Of a stretch of 64,000 nt of DNA, positions 29,228 to 37,409 are shown piece by piece. Source of the stretch: Primorskyibacter flagellatus (lineage in GTDB: Bacteria; Pseudomonadota; Alphaproteobacteria; Rhodobacterales; Rhodobacteraceae). A program made the position numbers and the translations under genes. The notes under the pieces were generated by a model. The model was not told the DNA's origin, did no database searches, and was given only the letters and a program-made list of their open reading frames with translations. The DNA is taken from positions 62,001 to 126,000 of the forward strand of contig NZ_FWYD01000003.1 in the NCBI RefSeq assembly GCF_900176485.1, read 5' to 3'. Every line of letters starts with the position of its first letter. The first letter of the stretch is position 1.

Positions 29228-30420
29228 CGTGTGTAGCGCTTCGCCCAGTCGGCGGTCAGACGGTCCATCCAACTGGCATGGGGTTCCAGAAGGGTTGGTC
29301 CCAGCGAGGCCAGATCGGGCAAGGCAGGTGCCGTCGGCAGGGCGTCAAAGACGGCCCGTGCGTCGTCGTTCAGCTTGGCCGGGTCGAGGACGGCGTAAGA
29401 GCCCAGAACCTCGATATTCTGCATATGCGCCTGCGTTTCGGGGTCCAGCAGGAAGTTGGCGACGACCATCGCACCTTCGCGGTTGGCCGCATTATAGGGG
29501 ATGGCGACAAAGCTGACATTGCCGATCGTTCCGCCTTCGGGCACGAAAACGCGCGCAGTCTCGGGCAGCAGCCCTTCGGCAATGGCACCGGCGGTCGAGG
29601 CGGGGTCAAAGGACATCGCCATGTCGATCTCGCCGTCATTCATCAACTGTTGCTGGATGGACTGGTTTTCCGGGAATGCCGCGCCCTTGCGCCAAAGGTT
29701 GGGCCGCAACGCGTCATACCACTCCCACAGCGGTGCCGTGGCCGCGTCGTAATTGGCATCCGTCGCGGGCTGTTGCAGCACCGAGGCGTCGGGTGTCAGT
29801 TCGATCAGCGCCTGCTTGAGAAACGTGCCACCCATGAAGTTCGACGGATCGGGATGGGTGAACCGGCCGGGGTGTGCCGCCGCCCAGTCGACAAATGCCG
29901 CCATGCTGGCGGGCGGCGCATCAATCCGTGCACTGTCGTAATTGAACACGAATTTCGCCAGCCGCCACGGGCTTTCCATACCATCGACGGGCGTGGTGAA
30001 ATCAACCGAATTGGCCGAAGTCGGCGACAGGTCAAGGTATTGCGCATTCGGCAGGTCGGCCACGAAAGGCCCGTGCAGCAAGCCTTGTTCCTTCATCGCC
30101 AGAAAATTCGGCCCGTTTATCCAGATCATGTCGACCGATCCGCCCTGATCCTGCCCGGCCGCCTTTTCCGAGATCACGCGGGTGACGGCCTCTGCTGTAT
30201 CGGTCAGCTTGACCTGCCGGACAGAGACGCCACGACGCGCCGATGTCTGCTCGCCCACCCAGGCGATAAAGGCGTTGGTCCGCTCATCCCCGCCCCAGGC
30301 GTTCCAATATACGGTCTGGCCACGGGCGGCGTCCAGCGTGTCTTGCCAGGTGTCGGCAAGAACCGGGGTGGCGAACAGGGCAGCGACAAGGGCCGCTGTC
30401 AGGGATGGGGGCATATGCAA
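29224..30420 (-). CDS. ynjB: Periplasmic solute-binding protein, YnjB-like
   Basis: Extracellular solute-binding protein of 398 residues. A signal peptide covers about residues 1-22 (LTAALVAALFATPVLA then DTW). The mature start VYWNAWGGDERTNAFIAWVG is the hallmark of the YnjB group. Later blocks include DMIWINGPNFLAMKEQGLL and an Asn/Gly-rich middle typical of type II periplasmic binding folds. Two near-adjacent ATGs (30420 and 30414) are both possible starts. It lies 45 bases after the phosphatidyltransferase-like gene and overlaps the permease gene. Confidence 0.86.
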   Translation of the reverse strand: MHMPPSLTAALVAALFATPVLADTWQDTLDAARGQTVYWNAWGGDERTNAFIAWVGEQTSARRGVSVRQVKLTDTAEAVTRVISEKAAGQDQGGSVDMIWINGPNFLAMKEQGLLHGPFVADLPNAQYLDLSPTSANSVDFTTPVDGMESPWRLAKFVFNYDSARIDAPPASMAAFVDWAAAHPGRFTHPDPSNFMGGTFLKQALIELTPDASVLQQPATDANYDAATAPLWEWYDALRPNLWRKGAAFPENQSIQQQLMNDGEIDMAMSFDPASTAGAIAEGLLPETARVFVPEGGTIGNVSFVAIPYNAANREGAMVVANFLLDPETQAHMQNIEVLGSYAVLDPAKLNDDARAVFDALPTAPALPDLASLGPTLLEPHASWMDRLTADWAKRYTR

Positions 30421-30465
30421 AGTCCTTTATCGTGGTCGTGATGAAAACAAAGAGGATGCCCCGCG

Positions 30466-31083
30466 TCATGCGGGGGGTTGGGCAAAAGCCTGCCACCCCT
30501 GCCACCAACGTGTCAGGGTCGTGATCGCGCAGGCCGCAGCGAAAATCAACGCCAGCACAGGGAACAGGTCCGGAAACAGGCACATGGCAACAAACAGACC
30601 GATGGTTTCCGCGCCTTCGGTCAGCCCGCCAAGGTAATAGATCCCCTTGGTGGGATAGGCCTCTGGCCGCAGCCCGCGTTGACCTGCGATGACGGCAAAG
30701 GCCAGAAAGGACGACCCGGTGCCGACAAAGGCCGCGATCAACACGGCGGCAGGCAGGGCGTTCTGCGCCGGATCGGCCAGCGCAAATCCCAGCGGCACCA
30801 ATGCGTAGAAGGCGAAGTCCAGCGCGATATCCAGGAAAGCGCCGCGATCGGTGGGGCTGGCCAGGCGCGCGACCGCACCGTCCAGCCCGTCGAAAAGTCG
30901 GTTCAGAGCGATCAGCGTCAAAGCAACGCCGTAAGATCCAAACGCCAGTGAGGGTATGGCCAAAAGACCGATCCCGAAACCCGCCAGTGTCAGATGGTCG
31001 GCACTGATACCGCGGGCGGCAATGGCCCTGGCGAGCGGCTCAAGGAGGCGTCTTTGCAAGGGCAGAAGGGCTGCGTCGATCAT
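30466..31083 (-). CDS. ynjF: CDP-alcohol phosphatidyltransferase family protein, YnjF-like
   Basis: Membrane enzyme of 205 residues with the complete CDP-alcohol phosphotransferase signature DG(X)2AR(X)8G(X)3D(X)3D, seen as DGAVARL followed by the DRGAFLDIALD block. Several hydrophobic helices surround it. Family members swap CMP for an alcohol on a phosphatidyl donor; the acceptor here is unknown. The frame is open back to 31371, but the ATG at 31083 follows a ribosome-like AAGGTAGG and gives a normal length. First gene of the ynj-like operon, the same partner as in E. coli. Confidence 0.85.
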   Translation of the reverse strand: MIDAALLPLQRRLLEPLARAIAARGISADHLTLAGFGIGLLAIPSLAFGSYGVALTLIALNRLFDGLDGAVARLASPTDRGAFLDIALDFAFYALVPLGFALADPAQNALPAAVLIAAFVGTGSSFLAFAVIAGQRGLRPEAYPTKGIYYLGGLTEGAETIGLFVAMCLFPDLFPVLALIFAAACAITTLTRWWQGWQAFAQPPA

Positions 31084-31557
31084 CGGAAACCTACCTTGCG
31101 GTGCAAACCTGCACGGTTGGCGCGACGAAGCGCGGCACCGCCGAACTTGACCGCCACCGAGAAACCGCGCGATTCCGGCACCGGATTGCGGCGTCTCACA
31201 GCCCGGCGCATCGGCGGTGCGCGCCCAATCAAAGGCAGGGCGCATGGCTCCGTGGTTATCATCGCAACGCGTCTCAGGCTTTCGGTTCCTTTTTTCGTCA
31301 TGCCCGCATTGGGCGTCCTGTGTTATCGTGTCTTGTCGAAACGGCGGGTCTTCCCGCGCCGGACCGGACAATTCCGCACATTGGCATGATCGGAGCCGTG
31401 CAATCCAGCGGCTTCACGACATGGTGTTCCGTGCGGAGCATCGGTGATCCCTGTCAGCAAGCCATATGGACCCGGTTAGCCATGTCGTGCTAATTCGATG
31501 GACCGGTACAGCAGGGCGGCCCCGCGAGGGCCGTCGGACAAGGAAAACGGCAGCCAA
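31084..31557. other. Gene-free divergent region
   Basis: About 470 bases between the divergent ynjF-like and idi genes. Both strands have open frames here, but they lack ribosome sites and family resemblance. I see no hairpin terminator, repeat or RNA gene. It presumably carries the two promoters. Confidence 0.5.
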
Positions 31558-32076
31558 ATGGAAACGATGATCCCCGCATGGGTGGACGGCACGCTGCGTC
31601 CTGTCGAAAAGCTGGCGGTGCATCGCCGCGGCCTGCGCCACAAGGCGGTGTCGGTTTTCGTGATGCGCGGATCGCAGACGCTGATACAGCGCCGGGCACT
31701 GACGAAATACCACACGCCAGGGCTTTGGGCGAATGCCTGCTGCACGCATCCTTTTTGGGACGAGGCGGCAGAGGACTGCGCACCGCGACGGTTGCAGCAG
31801 GAACTGGGCATCGAGTGCCTGCCAATCCGCCATCGCGGGCAGGTGCATTATCGCGCCGATGTGGGCGGCGGGCTGACCGAGGATGAGGTCGTCGAGATAT
31901 TCACCGCCGAGGCGTCGGAGGACACTGTATGCGTTCCGAATCCGGCAGAAGTGGCAGAAGTTGCGTGGATAGACCTCGACGCATTGGTCACGGACACCAC
32001 TCGCAGGCCAGAGCGTTATACCCCGTGGCTGCGGATCTATCTGCGCGACCATATCAACGATATCTTTGCGGCTTGA
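31558..32076 (+). CDS. idi: Isopentenyl-diphosphate delta-isomerase, type 1
   Basis: Type 1 IPP isomerase of 172 residues, interconverting isopentenyl and dimethylallyl diphosphate for isoprenoid synthesis. It is a Nudix-fold enzyme. The key Cys is in WANACCTHPFW, a Nudix-like helix follows (RRLQQELGIECL), and conserved acidic metal ligands appear in LTEDEVVEIF. The ATG at 31558 is taken as the start because METMIPAWVDG matches the usual short N-terminus; a second ATG at 31567 is also possible. Convergent with the DUF2478 gene. Many alphaproteobacteria have this gene only as an accessory to the methylerythritol phosphate pathway. Confidence 0.9.
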   Translation: METMIPAWVDGTLRPVEKLAVHRRGLRHKAVSVFVMRGSQTLIQRRALTKYHTPGLWANACCTHPFWDEAAEDCAPRRLQQELGIECLPIRHRGQVHYRADVGGGLTEDEVVEIFTAEASEDTVCVPNPAEVAEVAWIDLDALVTDTTRRPERYTPWLRIYLRDHINDIFAA

Positions 32077-32112
32077 AACGCTGCGCAATACGGCTGGAAC
32101 GGACCAGAACTT

Positions 32113-32625
32113 TCAAACGTGGTCCGGGGCTCTTTGCCGCAGGCACCAGGCGGCGACCGTCGTGACATCCGGTTCCAGCGGCTCTGCCAGGTCCTCGGCA
32201 TAGGTCAGGAACGCGTCGAGCGATCCGGGATTGACCGCAACCAGCACCGGTATATCGCGCGAAAGTGCCTCGGCGATCACCGGTCGAAAGCCGCGCCCGT
32301 CCATTTCCTGCTTGCCGAATTTGTTCACCACCAACAGGTCTGCGCCATCGTCAAGCCCTGCGGTGACCAGCCCGACTGCGCGTTCCAGCCCGTCTGGATC
32401 CAGTCGGCAGCCCTGTGAATGCGTGCCAAGATCCTGACTGATCCGCACCACCTCTGTTCCGGACAGGATATGCAGATCCATGTGGCATTTATGCGCCGGT
32501 TTGCCTTCCGGATTGACCTGCACCGCACCTGTCAGGCGTAGCCCATTGTCACGCAGCCGCGCGGCCACGTCCCGGATCAACCGATCCGCCGCTCCGCGCC
32601 CGTCAGCCACCACATAGCCCAGCAT
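32113..32625 (-). CDS. DUF2478 family protein (THEP1-like NTPase relative)
   Basis: Protein of 170 residues matching the DUF2478 group, which resembles nucleoside-triphosphatase THEP1-like proteins but here shows no clear Walker A loop. Conserved blocks are GYVVADGRGAADRLIRD, CHMDLHILSG, ISQDLGTHSQGCRLD and LLVVNKFGKQEMDGRGFR. Cys residues in the CHMDL and GCRLD blocks are notable. It is divergent from fdhD with only 64 bases between the starts, at the head of the molybdenum-cofactor cluster. A role in molybdenum or tungsten handling is inferred from position. Confidence 0.72.
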   Translation of the reverse strand: MLGYVVADGRGAADRLIRDVAARLRDNGLRLTGAVQVNPEGKPAHKCHMDLHILSGTEVVRISQDLGTHSQGCRLDPDGLERAVGLVTAGLDDGADLLVVNKFGKQEMDGRGFRPVIAEALSRDIPVLVAVNPGSLDAFLTYAEDLAEPLEPDVTTVAAWCLRQRAPDHV

Positions 32626-32689
32626 GTTACGTCCCTTGCAACTCTGCCGACCCGCATACATGATGCCCGCCGAACAGGAAAGTGACCGC

Positions 32690-33562
32690 ATGATACAGCC
32701 GCCTGATTATCCCGTGCTGCCCAATCCCGGCGACCCTCGACTGACGCGCCGGATCACCGGGACGGACCATACCGGCGCGGCCACGGAAATTGCCGTGGTC
32801 GAAGAGCGCCCCCTGACCATGTATCTCAACCGGCAAGAGATCGTGACGGCGATGACCATCGGCGATCACCCGGAATATCTGGCGCTGGGGTTCCTGCGCA
32901 ATCAGGGCATGCTGCGCGCCGATGATGTAGTCACAGGCGTCGATTACGACGACGAGATCGAGACCGTGGTGGTGCGCACTGCGCGCGAGACGACCTACGA
33001 GGAAAAGCTGCAAAAGAAGACCCGCACCAGCGGGTGTGCCGTGGGGACGGTTTTCGGCGACATGATGGAGGGGCTGGAGGGGCTGACCCTGCCGGCCGCC
33101 GAGATCCGAACAAGCTGGCTTTATGCGTTGGCGCGGCAGATCAATACCACGCCGTCGCTCTATCTTGAGGCGGGTGCCATTCACGGCACGGTGCTGTGTC
33201 AGCAGGATCGCCCGTTGGTCTATATGGAGGATGTCGGTCGGCACAACGCTGTCGACAAGATCGCGGGCTTCATGTTCCGCCATGACGTGCCGGCGGGCGA
33301 CAAGATCCTTTATACCACCGGACGGCTGACATCGGAGATGGTCATCAAGACCGCGCTGATGGGCATCCCCGCGCTGGCCTCGCGGTCCGGTTTCACCGCA
33401 TGGGGGGTGGAAATTGCGCAGCAGGTCGGCCTGACATTGATCGGGCGGATGCGCGGGCAGCGGTTTGTCTGCCTTAGCGGCGAGGACCGGCTGGTGCGCG
33501 ATGTTGACCCTGCCAGCGTCCCAGAGGAAAGCGCGCGTTCGCGGCGCAAGTCCGCCACATGA
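32690..33562 (+). CDS. fdhD: Formate dehydrogenase accessory sulfurtransferase FdhD
   Basis: FdhD passes sulfur to the molybdenum cofactor of formate dehydrogenase. It has 290 residues. Conserved blocks include EERPLTMYLNRQEIVT, YMEDVGRHNAVDKIAG, TGRLTSEMVIKTA and GFTAWGVEIAQQVGLTLIGR. The region that holds a CXXC pair in E. coli FdhD here reads TSGCAVGT, with a single Cys (Cys116). The ATG at 32690 follows an AGGAAAGTGA ribosome site; upstream in-frame ATGs at 32624 to 32663 are less well placed. The stop overlaps the mobA start (ATGA). Confidence 0.92.
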   Translation: MIQPPDYPVLPNPGDPRLTRRITGTDHTGAATEIAVVEERPLTMYLNRQEIVTAMTIGDHPEYLALGFLRNQGMLRADDVVTGVDYDDEIETVVVRTARETTYEEKLQKKTRTSGCAVGTVFGDMMEGLEGLTLPAAEIRTSWLYALARQINTTPSLYLEAGAIHGTVLCQQDRPLVYMEDVGRHNAVDKIAGFMFRHDVPAGDKILYTTGRLTSEMVIKTALMGIPALASRSGFTAWGVEIAQQVGLTLIGRMRGQRFVCLSGEDRLVRDVDPASVPEESARSRRKSAT

Positions 33563-34188
33563 GGCAACCTGTCGGGATCATTTTGGCTGGCGGGCAGGCG
33601 ACCCGGATGGGCGGTGGCGACAAGGCCTTGCTGGATCTTGGCGGCGCGCCTCTGTTGTCGCATGTCATCGACCGGCTGGCGCCTCAGGTGGCCGGTCTGG
33701 CGTTGAACGCGAATGGCGATCCCGCGCGCTTTGCGGATTTCGGCCTGCCGATTGTGCCTGACAGCCTTCAAGGGTTTCTTGGTCCACTGGCCGGGGTGCT
33801 TGCGGGGTTGGACTGGGCGGCAGAGCAAGGGGCAGATGCCTTGATCTCCGTCGCCGCTGACACGCCGTTTTTCCCCTGCGATCTGGTGCCGCAGCTTCTG
33901 CTGGCCTCCGAAGGGCAGGCGCATCCGCTGGTGCTGGCCGCGACGAAGGGCGACGCACAGACGAAATCAAAGTCACGCTCTGGCCTGATCCGGCATCCGA
34001 CTTTCGGCCTTTGGCCGGTTGCGTTGCGCGATGACCTGCGGGATGCGTTGCGGGACGGGCTGAAAAAGGTTGTTCTGTGGACCGATCGGCATGGCGGCCG
34101 CGAGGCGCTGTTCCCTTCGGACAGGCTTGATCCGTTCTTCAACGTCAATACGCCTGAGGATCTGGCCCACGCGCAGGCTCTGCTATGA
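33559..34188 (+). CDS. mobA: Molybdenum cofactor guanylyltransferase MobA
   Basis: MobA attaches GMP to Mo-molybdopterin to make the guanine dinucleotide (MGD) cofactor used by formate dehydrogenase. It has 209 residues with the nucleotidyltransferase signature IILAGGQATRMGGGDKALL at the N-terminus, then VPDSLQGFLGPLAGVLAGLDW, VAADTPFFPCDLV and the C-terminal NVNTPEDLAHA. It sits between fdhD and mobB with ATGA overlaps on both sides. Confidence 0.93.
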   Translation: MRQPVGIILAGGQATRMGGGDKALLDLGGAPLLSHVIDRLAPQVAGLALNANGDPARFADFGLPIVPDSLQGFLGPLAGVLAGLDWAAEQGADALISVAADTPFFPCDLVPQLLLASEGQAHPLVLAATKGDAQTKSKSRSGLIRHPTFGLWPVALRDDLRDALRDGLKKVVLWTDRHGGREALFPSDRLDPFFNVNTPEDLAHAQALL

Positions 34189-34679
34189 AGGTTTACGGGA
34201 TCACTGGCTGGAAGAATGCCGGAAAGACCGGGTTGATGGAGCGTCTGGTCGCTGAAATCTGTGGTCGTGGGCTGACGGTCTCGACCGTGAAACACGCGCA
34301 TCACGATACGGATGTGGATCAGCCCGGTCGTGACAGCTTTCGCCACCGCGCGGCGGGCGCGCGCGAGGTGCTGTTGGCTTCGCCATACCGCTGGGCCTTG
34401 ATGCATGAGCTGCGCGACGCGCCGGAGCCTGCGCTTTCCGATCTGCTGACGCGGCTTTCTCCGGTCGATCTGGTGTTGATCGAGGGCTACAAGCGCGAGC
34501 CGCATCCCAAGATCGAAGCCTTCCGCGCACAAAACGGCAAGCCGCCACTGGCGGATCGGAATGACACGATCCGCGCCGTCGCCTCGGATGTTCCGCATCC
34601 CGATCTGTCATTGCCCTGCATGGATCTGGACGACACTGCCGCAATTGCGGATTTCATCCTGCGCGAGGTCGGGCTGTGA
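34185..34679 (+). CDS. mobB: Molybdopterin-guanine dinucleotide biosynthesis protein MobB
   Basis: GTP-binding adaptor of 164 residues that supports MobA. The P-loop is GWKNAGKTGLMERL at the N-terminus. It is followed by STVKHAHHDTDVDQPGRDSFRHR and VLIEGYKREPHPKIEAFR, the standard MobB motifs. Its stop overlaps a GTG start of the next gene (GTGA). Confidence 0.93.
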   Translation: MKVYGITGWKNAGKTGLMERLVAEICGRGLTVSTVKHAHHDTDVDQPGRDSFRHRAAGAREVLLASPYRWALMHELRDAPEPALSDLLTRLSPVDLVLIEGYKREPHPKIEAFRAQNGKPPLADRNDTIRAVASDVPHPDLSLPCMDLDDTAAIADFILREVGL

Positions 34680-36817
34680 AGGTGGACCGCGTCGCAATTC
34701 TGGATTGGTCCACCGCTGGCAAACCCCGGCTGGGCAAGGATTCCATCTGGCTGGGCATTGTGGACAGCGCCGGTGTCACCGCCGAAAACCTGCCAACACG
34801 CTCAGAGGCCGAAGCGCGGCTGGAAACCCTGATTGCAGAGACATTGGCGGGGGGGCAGCGCCTGTTGCTCGGGGTGGATTTCAATCTGGGCCATCCCGCT
34901 GGCTTTGCGCGGCACCTGACTGGCGAAGCGCGCGCACAGGCGGTCTGGGCATGGCTGGCGGCCCGTGTGGTGGACGGGCCGGACAATGCACATAACCTGC
35001 CGCATGTCGCGGCCGAGGCCAACGCAGCCTTTCCAGGACAGGGGCCGTTCTGGGGCAACGCGCGCAAGGCTGACATACCGGGCTTACCGCGCACCAGGTC
35101 CGGCTTGCCCGAGGGGCTGGCCGCCGCGCGCGAGGCAGAAACGGCGGCCACCGGGCCGGGCGCACGGCCAAAATCGGTCTGGCAGCTTTCGGGCGCCGGT
35201 GCGGTCGGCGCGCAAGGTCTGATGGGTATGGCGATGGTGCATCGCCTGCGGGCGCGGTTTGCCGGGCAACTGGCGGTCTGGCCGTTTGAGCCGACCGATG
35301 CGGCTGTAACGGTGGCAGAGGTTTACCCCTCGATGCTGTCGGCCGAATGCAAGGCGCTGTGTGCCGCCAATCCCGCCATGGCAATGGACGAAGCGCAGGT
35401 CCGGCTGCTGGCTCAGGCGCTTTATGCCCTGTCTGCGCAAGGTGATCTGACAGCCCTCATGGACCCGTCCCAAGACGCGGACTTCATCGCCGAAGAGGGC
35501 TGGATTCTGGGGGCAGGGCATCAGATGGAGCTGCGCCGGGCTGTGCCGGCCACGCAAGAACCACCCCGCTTGCGGGATGATTGCTTTGCAATGCCGCAGG
35601 GGGTGGATTGGGTGCCGGTGGATGACGCATTGAACCGATTGCGCGCGGCGTTGAAGCCGATAACGATGCAGGAAACCTGCCCGACGACGCAGGCCGCCGG
35701 GCGGGTTCTCGCTGCCGAGTGCCTGGCGCGGCGATCCAATCCGCCCCGGCCGAACTCTGCCGTCGATGGCTACGGTTTTGCCCATGCGGCAACAGGGGAG
35801 GGGCCACAGCGCCTGCCGCTGGTCGACGGGCGCGCCGCCGCTGGCCAGCCGTTCGACGGGACAGTGCCGCAAGGGGCCGCCATCCGCATTCTGACGGGCG
35901 CGATCCTGCCCGATGGCGTGGATACGGTGGTGCTGGAAGAAGACACTGCCAATGATGGTGCGGCGGTCGTCTTTGACGGCCCGGTGAAGCCCCGTGCCAA
36001 TACGCGCAAAGCGGGCGAAGACGTGACCCAAAGCGCGCTTGCACTGCCCATGGGTCACCGCTTGCGTGCGCCTGATCTGGCGCTGCTGTCAGCGCTCGGC
36101 GTGCCCGAGGTTCAGGCGTTCCGGCCTCTGCGCGTCGGAGTGCTGTCCACGGGGGACGAGATCATCGCCGCGCCCGACCTGCCCGCCTTGCCGCATCAGA
36201 TCTGGGATGCCAACCGCCCGATGCTGCTGACACTGGCGCAGAACTGGGGGTATCAGGCGGTCGATCTTGGCCATGCGCGCGACGACCCCGAAGCGATTGC
36301 CGCCCGGCTGAACGATGGGGCGGCGCGGGCCGACGTGATCCTGACCTCGGGCGGCGCATCGGCAGGGGATGAGGATCACGTCTCGGCCTTGCTGCGCGCG
36401 CGTGGGGCGCTGTCCAGCTGGCGCATCGCGTTGAAACCGGGGCGACCTCTGGCGCTGGCACTCTGGGGCGGGACGCCGGTATTCGGTTTGCCGGGCAACC
36501 CGGTGGCCGCGCTGGTCTGCGCGCTGATTTTCGCCCGCCCCGCCTTTTCGCTGATGGCGGGTGCAGGGTGGCTGACACCGCAGGGCTTCACGGTTCCGGC
36601 GGCGTTCACGAAATCCAAGAAACCGGGCCGCCGGGAATACCTGCGGGCCCGGCTGAACACGGATGGGGCGGCCGAGGTCTTTGCATCTGAGGGGTCGGGC
36701 CGAATCAGTGGGCTTTCCTGGGCGGACGGATTGGTGGAACTGCCTGACGAGGCGATGGATGTTGCGCCTGGCACGCCAGTCAAGTACCTGCCATATTCGA
36801 GCCTTGGAGTGGTCTGA
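34676..36817 (+). CDS. moeA: MoeA molybdotransferase fused to an N-terminal domain of unknown role
   Basis: Protein of 713 residues, much longer than MoeA alone (about 400). Residues from about 300 onward are MoeA, which inserts molybdate into adenylated molybdopterin: RSNPPRPNSAVDGYGFA, AAIRILTGAILPDGVDTVV, GVLSTGDEI, TSGGASAGDEDHV and FGLPGNPVAALV. Residues 1-285 are a separate domain: AILDWSTAGKPRLGKDS, LLLGVDFNLGHPAGFA, and AEVYPSML. The spaced acidic residues and the EVYP motif recall DUF429/RNase H-like folds, but this is only a resemblance. A GTG start overlaps the mobB stop. Convergent with tusA after 4 bases. Confidence 0.88.
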   Translation: MKVDRVAILDWSTAGKPRLGKDSIWLGIVDSAGVTAENLPTRSEAEARLETLIAETLAGGQRLLLGVDFNLGHPAGFARHLTGEARAQAVWAWLAARVVDGPDNAHNLPHVAAEANAAFPGQGPFWGNARKADIPGLPRTRSGLPEGLAAAREAETAATGPGARPKSVWQLSGAGAVGAQGLMGMAMVHRLRARFAGQLAVWPFEPTDAAVTVAEVYPSMLSAECKALCAANPAMAMDEAQVRLLAQALYALSAQGDLTALMDPSQDADFIAEEGWILGAGHQMELRRAVPATQEPPRLRDDCFAMPQGVDWVPVDDALNRLRAALKPITMQETCPTTQAAGRVLAAECLARRSNPPRPNSAVDGYGFAHAATGEGPQRLPLVDGRAAAGQPFDGTVPQGAAIRILTGAILPDGVDTVVLEEDTANDGAAVVFDGPVKPRANTRKAGEDVTQSALALPMGHRLRAPDLALLSALGVPEVQAFRPLRVGVLSTGDEIIAAPDLPALPHQIWDANRPMLLTLAQNWGYQAVDLGHARDDPEAIAARLNDGAARADVILTSGGASAGDEDHVSALLRARGALSSWRIALKPGRPLALALWGGTPVFGLPGNPVAALVCALIFARPAFSLMAGAGWLTPQGFTVPAAFTKSKKPGRREYLRARLNTDGAAEVFASEGSGRISGLSWADGLVELPDEAMDVAPGTPVKYLPYSSLGVV

Positions 36818-36821
36818 ACGC

Positions 36822-37061
36822 TCAGCCGCGTCGGATCAGGTATACCTGCGCATCGATTTCTTCTTCCATGCTGATCAATTCATGCCCTGATTCCGCGCAG
36901 AAATGCGGCACGTCCACCACCGCAGCAGGATCGGTGGCAAGCATCCGCAGCACCTGCCCTTGGGCCATGCCCTGTAGGCGTTTGCGCGCTTTCAATACGG
37001 GCAGCGGGCAAAGCAATCCGCTGGCGTCGAGTTCGTGATCCCATTCCATGTGCACAGACAT
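36822..37061 (-). CDS. tusA: TusA/SirA-like sulfur carrier protein
   Basis: Small protein of 79 residues in the TusA family. The sulfur-accepting Cys lies in SGLLCPLPVLKARKRL, and the fold continues with VLRMLATDPAAVVDVPHFC and LISMEEEIDAQVYLIRR. TusA-like proteins relay persulfide sulfur, and in E. coli TusA affects molybdoenzyme maturation. Next to fdhD/mobAB/moeA this one may feed sulfur to FdhD. It is preceded on its own strand by about 330 bases of unusual non-coding sequence. A second ATG four codons in is a possible alternative start. Confidence 0.88.
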   Translation of the reverse strand: MSVHMEWDHELDASGLLCPLPVLKARKRLQGMAQGQVLRMLATDPAAVVDVPHFCAESGHELISMEEEIDAQVYLIRRG

Positions 37062-37335
37062 ATGGCCGTCGGATGGCGCTGTCCATCACTGCCATAAAGA
37101 GATGAGAATCTTCTCGGGACGAGGATTCCTACCCCACGGGCAAGCTACCAGTCCCGTCGGTTAACAACGACGGACCGAACAGGGGCTCAGAGGTGCATGA
37201 GAAAAACCGGAAAAGTCTGGTAAGCCGACAACGATATTCGACCTGGAGCAAATCACGACGTTACCCACCCCATGAATAGGAAGAGGGTTGAGCTGTTCGG
37301 ATGACTCCTGCGTGCAGGATGCCCGCTGTGATCGC
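37062..37335 (-). promoter_or_regulatory. Long, lower-GC, hairpin-rich leader upstream of tusA
   Basis: A gene-free stretch. 37081-37320 is about 53% G+C by direct count, well below the neighbouring genes. On the minus strand it holds GTCC-GTCG pairing with CGAC-G-GGAC around TTGTTAAC (37148-37176; one bulged G), AGGA/TCCT (37121-37129) and GAGAA/TTCTC (37105-37116). A hairpin ACCGGA/TCTGGT lies at 37206-37221 and pairs better on the plus strand. It could be a structured 5' leader of tusA or a small RNA gene. No known riboswitch consensus was recognised. Confidence 0.4.
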
Positions 37336-37409
37336 AACCCGCCCCGGGCTTGACCCGGGGCCTCGCGGTCGGCCAGCCCAAAGGCCCCGGGTCAAGCCCG
37401 GGGCGGGTT
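37336..37409. repeat. 28-base perfect inverted repeat built from two palindromic units
   Basis: Bases 37336-37363 are the exact reverse complement of 37382-37409, with an 18-base spacer. Each arm contains the palindrome GCCCCGGG-TCAAG-CCCGGGGC or its reverse (37341-37361 and 37384-37404). These belong to the same repeat family as the elements in lpd and the DUF3306 gene. The right arm supplies the last codons and the stop codon of the histidine kinase gene. Confidence 0.85.

Noticed and set aside
31414-32088. A 224-codon minus-strand frame opposite idi
   Set aside because: Shadow of idi; no motif and no ribosome site.
37081-37320. Known riboswitch (cobalamin or molybdenum cofactor type) or group II intron
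   Set aside because: None of the consensus boxes could be found by eye on either strand, so only a generic structured-leader proposal was kept.
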